A stretch of DNA of 64,000 bases from Phycisphaerales bacterium Planc_01 (GTDB lineage Bacteria > Planctomycetota > Phycisphaerae > Sedimentisphaerales > Anaerobacaceae). Both the position numbers and the translations under genes were made by a program. Position 1 is the first letter of the stretch; the number at the start of each line of letters is the position of its first letter. A model generated the notes under the pieces. It worked only from the letters and a program-made list of their open reading frames with translations, did not search any database and was not told the origin of the DNA. Below, piece by piece: positions 43,637-52,826 of the stretch. The stretch covers positions 1-64,000 of the forward strand of contig LVBB01000022.1 of assembly GCA_001603075.1 (NCBI GenBank), read 5' to 3'.

Positions 43637-43772
43637 GCATCCATCTCCTCCGCTGAATCGCCGTCATCGTCTCCTCCAGAACCGAAACGCATACCAAGAC
43701 CGAGGCGGATCACCCCCCAACATCGGCGACGGCCGCGTCAGGAGGGGAAGTCCCCAGGACCTCCAGCTTCTT

Positions 43773-45560
43773 CTACAGCGGCCAGAACCAGAGGATCAGC
43801 GGCACCCCCGCAGCAATGACGAGAATCGATAGGGGCAGACCCATCCGCCAATAGTCGCCGAACGTGTATCCGCCGGGGTCCATGACCAGGGCGTTGGACT
43901 GATGGCCGATTGGGGTCAGGAACGCACACGACGCCCCGACGGCAACCGTCATCAGGAACGGATCGGCACTGGCGTCGATGCTCCCGGCCAGGCTCACGGC
44001 GATCGGCGCCATCAGGATCGCGGCGGCAGCGTTGTTGATAATGTTGCTCAGCAGCATCGTGCCGACCATCAGGATCACCAGCGTCGTCGCCGGTGTCGCT
44101 GCCTGGGCGATGCTGTGCAAGCGACCGGCGATCAGATCGGCGCTTCCGGTGGTTTCAAAGGCCCGGCCAATCGGGATCATCGCACCCAGCAGCACGACGA
44201 CAGGCCAGTCGATACTCTTGTACGCCTCGGCTGGCGACAACAATCCGGATGCGATCAGTGCCAGCGCCGCGCACGTCAGCGTGATGGGGGCCGGCAGCAC
44301 ACCGAAGGCAACAAGCGACATCGCCAGAACAAATATTGCCACCGCAAGCAGCACCTTGCGTGGTTTCCCGATCCGCAGCCCGCGCTCGGCCAGCCGCAGG
44401 CACCCCAGTTCCGACAGCGTTGACGGCAGTGAGTCATTGCCGCCCTGGACCAGCAAGATGTCCCCGGCCAGAAAGCGGATACGTCCCAGTCGTTGCTTCA
44501 GTTGTTTGCCGCGACGGGCCACGGCAATGACGTTGATCCCATACCGTTCGCGGAGGTCCAGGCCCGAGGCGGTCTTGCCGATCAACAGAGATTCCGGGGC
44601 CACGATCGCTTCCACCACACCGACCTCTTCGGATTCGATGGCCTTGGTGTCGTCTTGTTCTTTGTCGCCTTCAATGAATTCCAGTCCACCGTCGTCGATC
44701 AGGCTTCTGAGGCTGTCCGAGTCGGTTTCAACCATCAGGATGTCGCCGGAGTGCAAAACTCGATACATCGACGGCGCCAGAATCCGCTTTTCGCGACGCA
44801 CCAGAGCAACGACCGAAACGTCTTCTTTGCTGGGCATAGCCGCCAGCAGATCGTGGAGCGGAAGGCCAACGAACTTGCTGTCCTCCCGCAGGCGGACTTC
44901 ACTGATGTAATCGCTGATTCTGAATGGATCCTCCGGACTGTCTTTTTCCGGGTGTTTGGGAATCAGCCGCCAGCCGATCAAGGCGATAAAGATGACTCCG
45001 ATGAGGGTCACACCAAGGCCAACGGGCAGAAAGCCGAACATCCCAAAGGGCGCTGTCCCATCCTGTGCGCGGTATGCTGCGATGATCATGTTCGGAGGCG
45101 TACCGATCAGCGTCAACGATCCGCCCAGCAGCGACCCGAACGCCAGCGGCATCAGCATCAGCGATGGGGAACGGCCGCTCTTTCGCGACATCCAAATCGT
45201 TACCGGCATCAGCAACGCCAGTGCCCCGACATTGTTCATGAAGCCTGAGCAAGCCGCCACGAGCCCTGTCATCGCCAACACCTGCACGGTCGGACGGTCG
45301 CCGATCCGACCCAACTGTCGTGCCATGACGTCGATCACACCGGCATTGATCAGTCCACGGCTCACGACCAGCACCGCGACAACCGTTACCACCGCCGGAT
45401 GTCCAAAGCCGGAGAAAACCTCATCGGGCGGCACGATGCCCGTGATGGCAACAACCAGCAACGCGGCAATGGACACCACGTCATACCGCCAGCGATTCCA
45501 GACGAACATGCCCAGAGTGGCTGCCAGAACACCGAAGACGACAAGTTGCTGTGTATTCAT
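43773..45560 (-). CDS. SLC13/DASS-family transporter with TrkA-C domains
   Basis: The 595-residue protein has membrane helices at both ends and a central cytoplasmic region (about 205-375) with two RCK-C/TrkA-C domains (around SVVALVRREKRILAP and INVIAVARRGKQLKQ). Transport signature blocks are FMNNVGALALLMPV, GTPPNMII and SNIINNAAAAILMAP. This family (DASS, YfbS/SdcS type) moves di- or tricarboxylates or sulfate with Na+; the substrate is not deducible. ATG 45560 has AAGGA 9 bases upstream. Confidence 0.88.
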   Translation of the reverse strand: MNTQQLVVFGVLAATLGMFVWNRWRYDVVSIAALLVVAITGIVPPDEVFSGFGHPAVVTVVAVLVVSRGLINAGVIDVMARQLGRIGDRPTVQVLAMTGLVAACSGFMNNVGALALLMPVTIWMSRKSGRSPSLMLMPLAFGSLLGGSLTLIGTPPNMIIAAYRAQDGTAPFGMFGFLPVGLGVTLIGVIFIALIGWRLIPKHPEKDSPEDPFRISDYISEVRLREDSKFVGLPLHDLLAAMPSKEDVSVVALVRREKRILAPSMYRVLHSGDILMVETDSDSLRSLIDDGGLEFIEGDKEQDDTKAIESEEVGVVEAIVAPESLLIGKTASGLDLRERYGINVIAVARRGKQLKQRLGRIRFLAGDILLVQGGNDSLPSTLSELGCLRLAERGLRIGKPRKVLLAVAIFVLAMSLVAFGVLPAPITLTCAALALIASGLLSPAEAYKSIDWPVVVLLGAMIPIGRAFETTGSADLIAGRLHSIAQAATPATTLVILMVGTMLLSNIINNAAAAILMAPIAVSLAGSIDASADPFLMTVAVGASCAFLTPIGHQSNALVMDPGGYTFGDYWRMGLPLSILVIAAGVPLILWFWPL

Positions 45561-45632
45561 TACGATCGATCCTTCTGCCCGCGACGCAAGCCCCCCCGAT
45601 CGAGACTCAATGCCGGATGATGCAAACATCGT

Positions 45633-45896
45633 TCACCAGCCAAGGACGCAGATGCCAAGCTGGTCGGCCAGGGCGATGGTCTGGGGCGTATCGATCACGA
45701 TGGTCTTGCCCGCTTCGATCGCCAGGCGCGCGGCGCCGCAGAGGCCCGTGTTGGGGTCAACCGCCACGATGGAGAACGTCCCGGAAACGGCCGCCGGGCA
45801 ATCGCCGCTCAATCGCGCGGTGCGGGATTCCGAACTCTGCCGGCACCCCCATGCGATCCAGGCAACGAGCAGCGATATCGACAACAGCCTCTGCAT
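45633..45896 (-). pseudogene. Chimeric gene: DUF1028 lipoprotein N-terminus joined to LpxI C-terminus
   Basis: An 87-residue frame, fully open. Residues 1-54 look like the DUF1028 gene (lipoprotein signal MQRLLSISLLVAWIAWGC, then AVSGTFSIVAVDPNTGLCGA); residues 55-87 look like the LpxI C-terminus (RLAIEAGKTIVIDTPQTIAL, then ADQLGICVLGW). The junction is an 11-base GC-rich sequence (45729-45739) present in both parents (43434-43444 and 52703-52713). The upstream promoter boxes are also kept. It may be an expressed lipoprotein or a decaying remnant; I call it a pseudogene because neither domain is complete. The last residue, Trp, differs from LpxI. Confidence 0.7.
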
Positions 45897-45902
45897 GGCC
45901 TC

Positions 45903-45931
45903 TATAGAAACGCCCGTCGCGATTCTGTCAA
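45903..45931 (-). promoter_or_regulatory. Promoter copy upstream of chimeric gene
   Basis: On the minus strand TTGACA (45931-45926), 17 bases, TCTATA (45908-45903), 6 bases, ATG 45896. It is related to the DUF1028 upstream sequence. Confidence 0.4.
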
Positions 45932-45969
45932 GCGTCCGTCCGCGCCGGCGCCGACAGGAAAACGCAGAC

Positions 45970-45998
45970 TTGACCGGCCCGAAGGCAGGTGATACGGT
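45970..45998 (+). promoter_or_regulatory. Candidate promoter for oxidoreductase gene
   Basis: TTGACC (45970-45975), 17 bases and TACGGT (45993-45998) lie about 50 bases before ATG 46048. Confidence 0.4.
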
Positions 45999-46047
45999 GG
46001 AACCGTCGGCATGATCCGTTCCACATGACAATAAGGAGTGGCAAACG

Positions 46048-47367
46048 ATGCAGCGCAAACTGACCCGCCGTACCTTCCTCCGCAACGCCGCCTGGGCCGG
46101 CTCAAGCCTGGTCGTCCTGTCCAACAGTCGACTGGTGCGAGGGACCTTGGCCAACAGCAAGCTCAACATCGCCGGGATCGGCATCGGCGGTCGCGGTGCC
46201 GCGAACATCCAGGGCGTGGCGAGCGAGAACATCGTCGCTCTCTGTGACGTCGACGAGAAGCACGCCGCCGCGACGTTCGAACAGCATCCCGGCGCCAAGC
46301 GGTTCAAGGATTTCCGCAAGATGCTCGACGCGGTGCACAACCAGATCGACGCGGTCGTGATCGGCACGCCGGACCATACGCATGCCCCGGCCGGCGTGAT
46401 GGCCATGAAGCTCGGCAAGCACTGCTACTGCGAGAAGCCGCTGACCCACAGCGTCTATGAGGCCCGGCTGATGGCGAATATCGCCCGCGAGAAAGGGCTC
46501 GTGACACAGATGGGCACGCAGATCCACGCCGAGAACAACTACCGCCGCGCCGTCGAGCTGGTGCAAAGCAACGCCATCGGTCCCGTGCGCGAGGTTCACG
46601 TCTGGTTGGGGGCCAATTTCGACGGTCCGCCCAAGCCCACCGACATGAGCCAGCCGAACGCGCCGACCGACCATGTGCCCGTGCCGGCAGGTCTCGACTG
46701 GGACCTCTGGCTCGGACCGGCGTCGTACCGCTTCTACAGCCCCGCCTATGCACCGTTCCACTGGCGATACTGGTGGAACTTCGCCAACGGGCAACTGGGC
46801 GACTTCTTCTGCCACTACTGCGATCTGGCCTTCTGGGCGCTGAAGCTGCGGCATCCGACCACGGTCGAGGCCGAAGGACCCGTCCATCCGGAGAGCACCG
46901 CCAAATGGACCATCGCACGCCAGGAGTACCCCGCTCGCGGCGACCTGCCGCCGGTGGCGCTGACCTGGTACAACGGCGGCGGCTATCCGGCGCTCGTCAA
47001 GGAGAGGAACGTGCCGCAGTGGTCCAGCGGCGTGCTGTTTGTCGGCAGCAAGGGCATGCTGCTGGCCGACTACGGCCGGCACCAACTGCTGCCTGAGGCG
47101 GAGTTCGCCGGTTTCCAGCCGCCCGATCCATTCATTGCGAATTCCATCGGCCATCATCGCGAATGGATCGAGGCGTGCAAGACGGGCGGGCCGACCACGT
47201 GCAATTTCGACTACTCCGGCGCGCTGACCGAGGCGGCCCTGCTGTGCAACGTGGCGCTGCGCACGGGCGAGAAGCTCACGTGGGACGCCGCCAACCTCAA
47301 GGCCATTGGCTGCCCACAGGCGGATGCGTATATTCAGCGTCCCTACCGACGGGGATGGACGCTCTGA
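46048..47367 (+). CDS. TAT-exported Gfo/Idh/MocA-family oxidoreductase
   Basis: The 439-residue protein has a twin-arginine signal (TRRTFLRNAAWAGSS) and an NAD(P)-binding Rossmann fold: LNIAGIGIGGRGAANIQG, then VALCDVDE and CEKPLTHS (family Lys). Family members oxidise or reduce sugars or act as glycosidases by redox steps; TAT-exported ones are common in planctomycetes and Bacteroidetes polysaccharide loci. AGGAG is 9 bases before ATG 46048. The two-domain hydrolase at 47396 follows after 28 bases. Confidence 0.9.
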   Translation: MQRKLTRRTFLRNAAWAGSSLVVLSNSRLVRGTLANSKLNIAGIGIGGRGAANIQGVASENIVALCDVDEKHAAATFEQHPGAKRFKDFRKMLDAVHNQIDAVVIGTPDHTHAPAGVMAMKLGKHCYCEKPLTHSVYEARLMANIAREKGLVTQMGTQIHAENNYRRAVELVQSNAIGPVREVHVWLGANFDGPPKPTDMSQPNAPTDHVPVPAGLDWDLWLGPASYRFYSPAYAPFHWRYWWNFANGQLGDFFCHYCDLAFWALKLRHPTTVEAEGPVHPESTAKWTIARQEYPARGDLPPVALTWYNGGGYPALVKERNVPQWSSGVLFVGSKGMLLADYGRHQLLPEAEFAGFQPPDPFIANSIGHHREWIEACKTGGPTTCNFDYSGALTEAALLCNVALRTGEKLTWDAANLKAIGCPQADAYIQRPYRRGWTL

Positions 47368-47395
47368 GAGCTGGCCGTAGCAGGAGATCGACGAC

Positions 47396-49564
47396 ATGAA
47401 CGAACAACGGAGGACCCGAACCAGCGCCGGATTGGGATGGATGTTCCTGGCAATGGCGATCCTCTCGCCGGGTTGGGACCGCGCGGCGCGGGCGGCCGCG
47501 ATTTCACCGATCGCGCTGCACCCGGAGAACCCCCACTACTTCCTCTGGCGGGACAAGCCCACCATCCTGATCACGTCGGCCGAACACTACGGCGCGGTGC
47601 TGAACCGCGCGTTCGACTACGTCAAGTACCTCGACACGCTTGAGACCAACGGATTCAACATGACGCGGACCTTCAGCGGCGCCTACTGCGAGCCGCCGGG
47701 CGCGTTCAACATCGAGAAGAACACGCTCGCGCCGGCCAAAGGAGATCTGCTCTGTCCGTGGGCGCGCAGCGACACGCCGGGCTATACCAACGGGGGCAAC
47801 AAGTTCGACCTGACGAAATGGGACCCGGAGTACTTTCGGCGTCTGACCGACTTCGTCGCCCAGGCGGGCCGACGCGGCATCGTCGTGGAGATGGTTCTGT
47901 TCTGCCCGTTCTACGAAGACAGCATGTGGGAATTGAGCCCGATGAATTCCCGCAACAACGTCAACGACGTCGGGACCATGCCGCGCACGGAGGTCTACAC
48001 GCTCAAGCACCCCAGACTGCTGGCGATCCAGGAGGCCATGATCCACAAGATCGTGGAAACCCTGGAGGGATTCGACAACCTCTACTACGAGATCTGCAAC
48101 GAGCCCTACTTCGGCGGCGTCACCATCGACTGGCAGCACCACATCGCCGAGACCATCGCCGGCGCCGAATCGAAGTTCCAGCACAAGCACTTGATCGCGC
48201 AGAACATCGCCAACAAGGCCCAGGTCGTCGAGAACCCCAGCCCTCACGTTTCGATCTTCAACTTCCACTACGCCAAGCCGCCGATCGCGGTGGCCCAGAA
48301 CTACCACTGGGACCGCGTGATCGGCGACGATGAGACCGGGTTCGCCGGCGACGACCGGGTCAAGCCATATCGGCTCGAAGGATGGGACTTCATCGTCGCC
48401 GGAGGAGCGATCTTCAACAATCTGGATTACTCCTTCGCGGTCGGCCACGAAGACGGATCGGCCAGAATCAACGCGCCGGGCGGGGGCGGTCCCGAACTCT
48501 GGCACCAGTTGGGCTTCCTTCGGGACTTCATCAACGGCTTCGATTTCATTCGTATGCGTCCGGACGACTCGGTCCTCACCTCGGATCTGCCCGACGGCAC
48601 CACGGCGCGGGCGCTGGTGCAGCCGGGCGTTGCCTATGCGATCTACGTCAATGGTAACAACGCAACCCGGCTGACCGTCGATCTGCCCAGTGGCGCCTAC
48701 AAGGCTGAGTGGATCGACACGAAGACCGGGCAGATCGCAGATGCCCAATCGTTCACGCACGACAGCGGCCTCCATCCGCTCGATGTGCCGCCGTACGCCG
48801 ACGATATCGCCCTGCGGATCGTCAGCACCCAGCGGCCGCGCCAGGGATTGCTGTTCGAAAGCGATTTCGAAACCGAAGACCTCAAGGGCTGGAGGACATC
48901 GGGCAACGCCCCGCGTGTCACCGGCGCCCTCGCCCGGGCCGGCCGGCAGGCCATGCAGACCTCGCTCGATCGCGACAGAGACAGGGTTTCGTACCGTACC
49001 GAGGTCAGCGGCCCCGGCGCCGACGTCGGCAAAGAGTACTGGTATGGTTTCAGCATCCTGCTGCCTGAGGATTACCAGCCCGACGGGATATGGGAGATCG
49101 TGGCCCAGTGGCACGGCGTGCCCGACTTCGACATCGGCGAAGACTGGCGCAATCCCGTCATGGCGCTGTCCACGACCGGCGGCCGCTGGGGCTGGGTCAG
49201 CCGCTGGGACGCCAAACGCAATACGTTCGAAAGCGGGACCCGCCAGTACGGCGGGACGCAGCACTACGATCTTGGTCCCTACCGCAAAGGCGTCTGGACC
49301 GACTGGGTCGTTCATGTCAAATGGTCGTATGGACGGGACGGATTTCTGCGCGTCTGGAAAGACGGCGTCGAGGTCGTCGACCAGAACGGGCCCAACGCGT
49401 TCAACGACGAGCGCGGCCCCTATTTCAAGATGGGCCTCTATAAGGGTTGGGCCGATGCCGATCGGCCCAGCGATGCCGTGAGCCGGCGCATCCTCTACCA
49501 TGACGAGTTCCGCATGGGCGGAGCCGAGGCCGGCTACGACGACGTCGCGCCCGGACCACGGTGA
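47396..49564 (+). CDS. Exported GH5-like glycoside hydrolase fused to a polysaccharide lyase-like domain
   Basis: The 722-residue protein has a signal peptide (about 1-34), then a cellulase-type TIM barrel (about 40-370): FLWRDKPTILITSAEHYG, EICNEPYF with the probable acid/base Glu236, and IGDDETGF with a possible nucleophile Glu. A linker leads to a C-terminal jelly-roll (about 485-720) with YWYGFSILLPEDYQPDG and EIVAQWHG, as in heparin lyase I/PL20-like lyases. The fusion combines hydrolysis and binding or beta-elimination; the substrate is unknown. The mnmA gene overlaps its stop by 4 bases. Confidence 0.75.
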   Translation: MNEQRRTRTSAGLGWMFLAMAILSPGWDRAARAAAISPIALHPENPHYFLWRDKPTILITSAEHYGAVLNRAFDYVKYLDTLETNGFNMTRTFSGAYCEPPGAFNIEKNTLAPAKGDLLCPWARSDTPGYTNGGNKFDLTKWDPEYFRRLTDFVAQAGRRGIVVEMVLFCPFYEDSMWELSPMNSRNNVNDVGTMPRTEVYTLKHPRLLAIQEAMIHKIVETLEGFDNLYYEICNEPYFGGVTIDWQHHIAETIAGAESKFQHKHLIAQNIANKAQVVENPSPHVSIFNFHYAKPPIAVAQNYHWDRVIGDDETGFAGDDRVKPYRLEGWDFIVAGGAIFNNLDYSFAVGHEDGSARINAPGGGGPELWHQLGFLRDFINGFDFIRMRPDDSVLTSDLPDGTTARALVQPGVAYAIYVNGNNATRLTVDLPSGAYKAEWIDTKTGQIADAQSFTHDSGLHPLDVPPYADDIALRIVSTQRPRQGLLFESDFETEDLKGWRTSGNAPRVTGALARAGRQAMQTSLDRDRDRVSYRTEVSGPGADVGKEYWYGFSILLPEDYQPDGIWEIVAQWHGVPDFDIGEDWRNPVMALSTTGGRWGWVSRWDAKRNTFESGTRQYGGTQHYDLGPYRKGVWTDWVVHVKWSYGRDGFLRVWKDGVEVVDQNGPNAFNDERGPYFKMGLYKGWADADRPSDAVSRRILYHDEFRMGGAEAGYDDVAPGPR

Positions 49565-50616
49565 CGGCCGACAGACACAACGTGGTCGTCGCCCTGAGCG
49601 GGGGCGTCGACAGCTCCGTCGCTGCGGCCCTGCTGCTCGAATCGGGCTGCAACGTCCAGGGCGTGTTCATGATCACCTGCGAGCAGGGCCGCCGTGCCCA
49701 GGCGGAAGCCGAAGAGGTGGCCCGCCGCCTCGGCCTCCAGTTGACCGTGCTGGATCTGTGCGACGACTTTGCGCAGATTCTCGGCTACTTCTTCGACGAA
49801 TACGCCAAGGCCCGCACGCCCAACCCCTGCGTGATGTGCAACCGGCTGGTCAAGTTCGGCAAGCTCTGGGATTTTGCCCGCCAGGCGCAGGCCGAGTACC
49901 TCGCCACCGGTCATTACGCCAAAGTGCTCCAGCGCGATGGAGCCGTCGGCCTCTACGAAGGCGCGGACCCGGCGAAGGACCAGTCCTACGCCCTGTCGAT
50001 GATCCGCCGCGACGTGCTCGCTCACGTCCTGCTGCCCATGGGCGAACACTCCAAGGACCAGACCCGACAGATCGCGCGACGACTGGCCCTCGGCACAGAG
50101 GCCAAAGCGGAGTCGCAGGAGATCTGCTTCATCCCCGACGACGACTATGTCGCGTTGCTCGAACGGCGCCACCCTGAACTGATCCGGCAAGGCCAGATCG
50201 TGGACTGTTCCGGCAAGGTGCTCGGCACGCACCAGGGCATCCACCGTTTCACGATCGGCCAGCGGCGCGGCCTGCGCGTGGCGATGGGCAAGCCCTACTA
50301 TGTTATCGGTCTCGACGCTGGCAGCAACACGGTGATCCTGGGCCCGAAGGAAGAGGTGATGCACCGCCGCCTGACAGCCGGCGAAGTGAACTGGCTAATC
50401 GAGCCACCTCAGTCCGCTTTCAGCGCGACGGTCAAGATTCGCTACAACGACCGCGGCAAGCCTGCGACGGTGCATCCGGTCGGTCGCCTCGCCGAGGTCG
50501 AATTCGACAAACCCAACATGGCCATCACGCCCGGACAGCTCGCCGTCTTCTACGTGGACGAAGGCCGCCTGCGACGCGTCGCGGGCGCCGGATGGATCGA
50601 ACGAGCCGACGATTGA
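49561..50616 (+). CDS. mnmA: tRNA 2-thiouridylase MnmA
   Basis: MnmA thiolates U34 of tRNA-Lys, -Glu and -Gln with ATP and a relayed persulfide. The 351-residue protein has the PP-loop ALSGGVDSSVAA, the first catalytic Cys90 in NPCVMCNRLVKF, the second Cys189 in SQEICFIPD and the conserved GQRRGLRV in the C-terminal half. The start is GTG, overlapping the stop of the 47396 gene (GTGA), so translation is probably coupled. It is shorter at the N-terminus than some homologues but complete. Confidence 0.92.
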   Translation: MTADRHNVVVALSGGVDSSVAAALLLESGCNVQGVFMITCEQGRRAQAEAEEVARRLGLQLTVLDLCDDFAQILGYFFDEYAKARTPNPCVMCNRLVKFGKLWDFARQAQAEYLATGHYAKVLQRDGAVGLYEGADPAKDQSYALSMIRRDVLAHVLLPMGEHSKDQTRQIARRLALGTEAKAESQEICFIPDDDYVALLERRHPELIRQGQIVDCSGKVLGTHQGIHRFTIGQRRGLRVAMGKPYYVIGLDAGSNTVILGPKEEVMHRRLTAGEVNWLIEPPQSAFSATVKIRYNDRGKPATVHPVGRLAEVEFDKPNMAITPGQLAVFYVDEGRLRRVAGAGWIERADD

Positions 50617-50657
50617 ACGTTGATGAAGTCCATTCACACAGATGAGGCGATCGAGTC

Positions 50658-50686
50658 TTGCCGTCCAGCCGAGGAGGAGGTATAAT
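50658..50686 (+). promoter_or_regulatory. Strong promoter close to GT9 start codon
   Basis: TTGCCG (50658-50663), 17 bases and a perfect TATAAT (50681-50686). Transcription would start near 50693, leaving only about 5 bases before ATG 50698. Confidence 0.6.
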
Positions 50687-50697
50687 CAACGGTCATA

Positions 50698-51777
50698 ATG
50701 GCGCAGACCAGCAACGACATTCTGAGTTTGCTCGAAGCCGAAGGCGCCCAGGCGGCCAAGGAGGCCCAACGAGGTGTCATTCTTCAGCCGGGGGCCCTGG
50801 GCGACTGCATCTTGACGCTGCCCCTGGTCAAGGTGATGACCGAGGCGCTGGGGCTCGGCGGCGTCGATCTCGTCGGGCATAGCGAGTATATCGGCATCCT
50901 GCCGGGCCGCAGTTGCGTCAGCGGCATCCGTTCCATCGACTCCACCGAGTTGCACCGCCTCTTCGTCGAGCCGGACAAGTTCGATCTGGCCGACCGCGAT
51001 CCCCTGATCAACACGTTCGCCGACTACGCATGGATCGTCACGTTTCTTGGCGAGCCGGACGGACCCTTCGAACAGAACCTGATTTTCACGGCCAATTGCA
51101 GCCACAGCGCCGAGATCATCACCCTGTCGCTCAAACCGCCCCAGGACACCGGGCAGCACGTCGCGGAGCACTACGTCCGCCAGTTCGCTCGTCAGAGCGG
51201 CCTGCCGCCGGACCGCGCCGGCATCGCCGCCACCGAACCGCTGATCCGTGTCACCGACGCCGATCGCGAACGAGGGCTCGACATGCTCGAACAGACGGGC
51301 ATCGATCCGTCCAAGCGGCTGGTGGTGATCCACCCCGGCAGTGGTGGACGCCATAAATGCTGGCACATCAGCAACTTCCTCGGCATCGCACAGGCGCTTC
51401 GCGCCGGCGCAATCGAGGTCCTGTTTCTGCTCGGACCGGCGGAGGTGGAACGCTTCGAGAATATCGACAAGGCGCGCCTGTACGGTGCCGCCAAGTGCGT
51501 CGCGCATCTTTCGCTCAGTCAGGTCGTCGATCTCCTGGCCTGCACCGACGCCGTCGTGGGCAATGACAGCGGGGTCACGCATCTGGCCGCTGGGTTGGGG
51601 TTGCGCACGTTCGCTATGTTCGGTCCGACCGATCCGGCCCTGTACAAACCCATCGGTCCGGCGGTAACAGTCCTTCAGGACCCGCACGACCGGTTCACCC
51701 GTCAGCCCAATCCCGACCTCCAAAGGGCCGTTATCGAAGGCATCCTCGCGTCCCCTTCCGACGGCCCTGTGCACTAA
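50698..51777 (+). CDS. Glycosyltransferase family 9 (heptosyltransferase-like)
   Basis: The 359-residue GT-B enzyme has the GT9 blocks VILQPGALGDCILTLPL (N-terminal), VVIHPGSGGRHKCW and VGNDSGVTHLAAGLGLRT (C-terminal nucleotide-sugar site). GT9 proteins add heptose or similar sugars to lipopolysaccharide core. Together with LpxI just downstream this supports an LPS-type envelope. No ribosome site precedes ATG 50698. Its predicted 5' leader is about 5 bases. Confidence 0.85.
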   Translation: MAQTSNDILSLLEAEGAQAAKEAQRGVILQPGALGDCILTLPLVKVMTEALGLGGVDLVGHSEYIGILPGRSCVSGIRSIDSTELHRLFVEPDKFDLADRDPLINTFADYAWIVTFLGEPDGPFEQNLIFTANCSHSAEIITLSLKPPQDTGQHVAEHYVRQFARQSGLPPDRAGIAATEPLIRVTDADRERGLDMLEQTGIDPSKRLVVIHPGSGGRHKCWHISNFLGIAQALRAGAIEVLFLLGPAEVERFENIDKARLYGAAKCVAHLSLSQVVDLLACTDAVVGNDSGVTHLAAGLGLRTFAMFGPTDPALYKPIGPAVTVLQDPHDRFTRQPNPDLQRAVIEGILASPSDGPVH

Positions 51778-51810
51778 CCCCAACTCCCTTCAGCGTATCG
51801 CGGTGCGCAC

Positions 51811-51838
51811 TTGACCACATCAGACCATCGGATAGAAT
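51811..51838 (+). promoter_or_regulatory. lpxI promoter
   Basis: TTGACC (51811-51816), 16 bases and TAGAAT (51833-51838) lie about 135 bases before ATG 51973. Confidence 0.45.
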
Positions 51839-51972
51839 CCGCCCTGGGTCCTCTCGTTGCATCCCTGTGCTTGTCGCGCAGCGAGAAGAAGGCCACCGGA
51901 AGACGGTGTCGTCAGTTCCATGAGATCACAGATGATCCGTCGCAACAGCAGAATTCTCGCAGGACGTAGCGC

Positions 51973-52809
51973 ATGACGGAGCCCAACGTCGTCGGTCTGA
52001 TCGCAGGCGGAGGCCGGCTGCCTTTTATGGTGGCCGCCGGCGCCAGAGCATCGGGCTGCCGCGTGGTGTGTGTCGGGCTGGCCGGCTACGTGGACGCATC
52101 GCTGGCGGCCGAGGTGGACGTATTCTACGAAGCCGCCGTGGCCCGTCCCGGCAGTTGGATTCGCCGCCTCCGCAAACATGGCGCGATCGATACGATCATG
52201 GTCGGCACCGTCACGAAGTCGCACCTGTTCACGCGGAGGCGCATCCTGCGCTACGTGCCGGACTGGCGGGCGTTCCGCATCTACTACTGGCGGCTTCGCG
52301 GCCGGCCCAAACAAACAGACGTGCTCCTGAGGGCCCTGGCCGACGAGCTGGCCACCGGCGGCATTCGCTTGGAGAACTCCACGATGTACTGCGAGCAATA
52401 CATGGCCGATTCGGGCGTCATGACGAAACACCAGCCCGGCGCACAGGTGCTTGGCGATATCGAGTTCGGCTGGCCGCTGGCCAGGCAGCTCGGCGACATG
52501 GACATCGGCCAGGCGATCGCCGTCCGCGAACGGGAAGTGATCGCCGTCGAGGCCATCGAGGGCACCGCCGAGATGATCAAGCGGGCCGGCCAGTTCTGCA
52601 AGGCCGGAGGATGGACCCTCATCAAGACCGCCAAGCCCAAGCAGGATCCGCGCTTCGATGTCCCCTGCGTCGGACCCGAGACGATCCGTGACCTCGCCGC
52701 CGGCGGCGCCGCGTGCCTGGCGATCGAAGCGGGCAAGACCATCGTCATCGACAAGCCCCAGACCATCGCCCTCGCCGACGAGTTGGGCATCTGCATCGTC
52801 GGCCGCTGA
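51973..52809 (+). CDS. lpxI: UDP-2,3-diacylglucosamine pyrophosphatase LpxI
   Basis: LpxI hydrolyses UDP-2,3-diacylglucosamine to lipid X in lipid A biosynthesis, replacing LpxH in many bacteria. The 278-residue protein has VVGLIAGGGRLPFMVA at the N-terminus, VGTVTKSHLF in the middle, the block VIAVEAIEGTAEMIKRAG and a C-terminus CLAIEAGKTIVIDKPQTIAL. This last part was copied into the chimeric gene at 45633-45896. It converges with the 52827 TPR gene, with 17 bases between the stop codons. An AGGAC sequence precedes the ATG. Confidence 0.9.
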   Translation: MTEPNVVGLIAGGGRLPFMVAAGARASGCRVVCVGLAGYVDASLAAEVDVFYEAAVARPGSWIRRLRKHGAIDTIMVGTVTKSHLFTRRRILRYVPDWRAFRIYYWRLRGRPKQTDVLLRALADELATGGIRLENSTMYCEQYMADSGVMTKHQPGAQVLGDIEFGWPLARQLGDMDIGQAIAVREREVIAVEAIEGTAEMIKRAGQFCKAGGWTLIKTAKPKQDPRFDVPCVGPETIRDLAAGGAACLAIEAGKTIVIDKPQTIALADELGICIVGR

Positions 52810-52826
52810 GCGCGCCGGACCTCGGA

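Noticed and set aside
47504-49501. Minus-strand frame of 665 codons
   Set aside because: It is antisense to the GH/lyase fusion gene with clear domain motifs.
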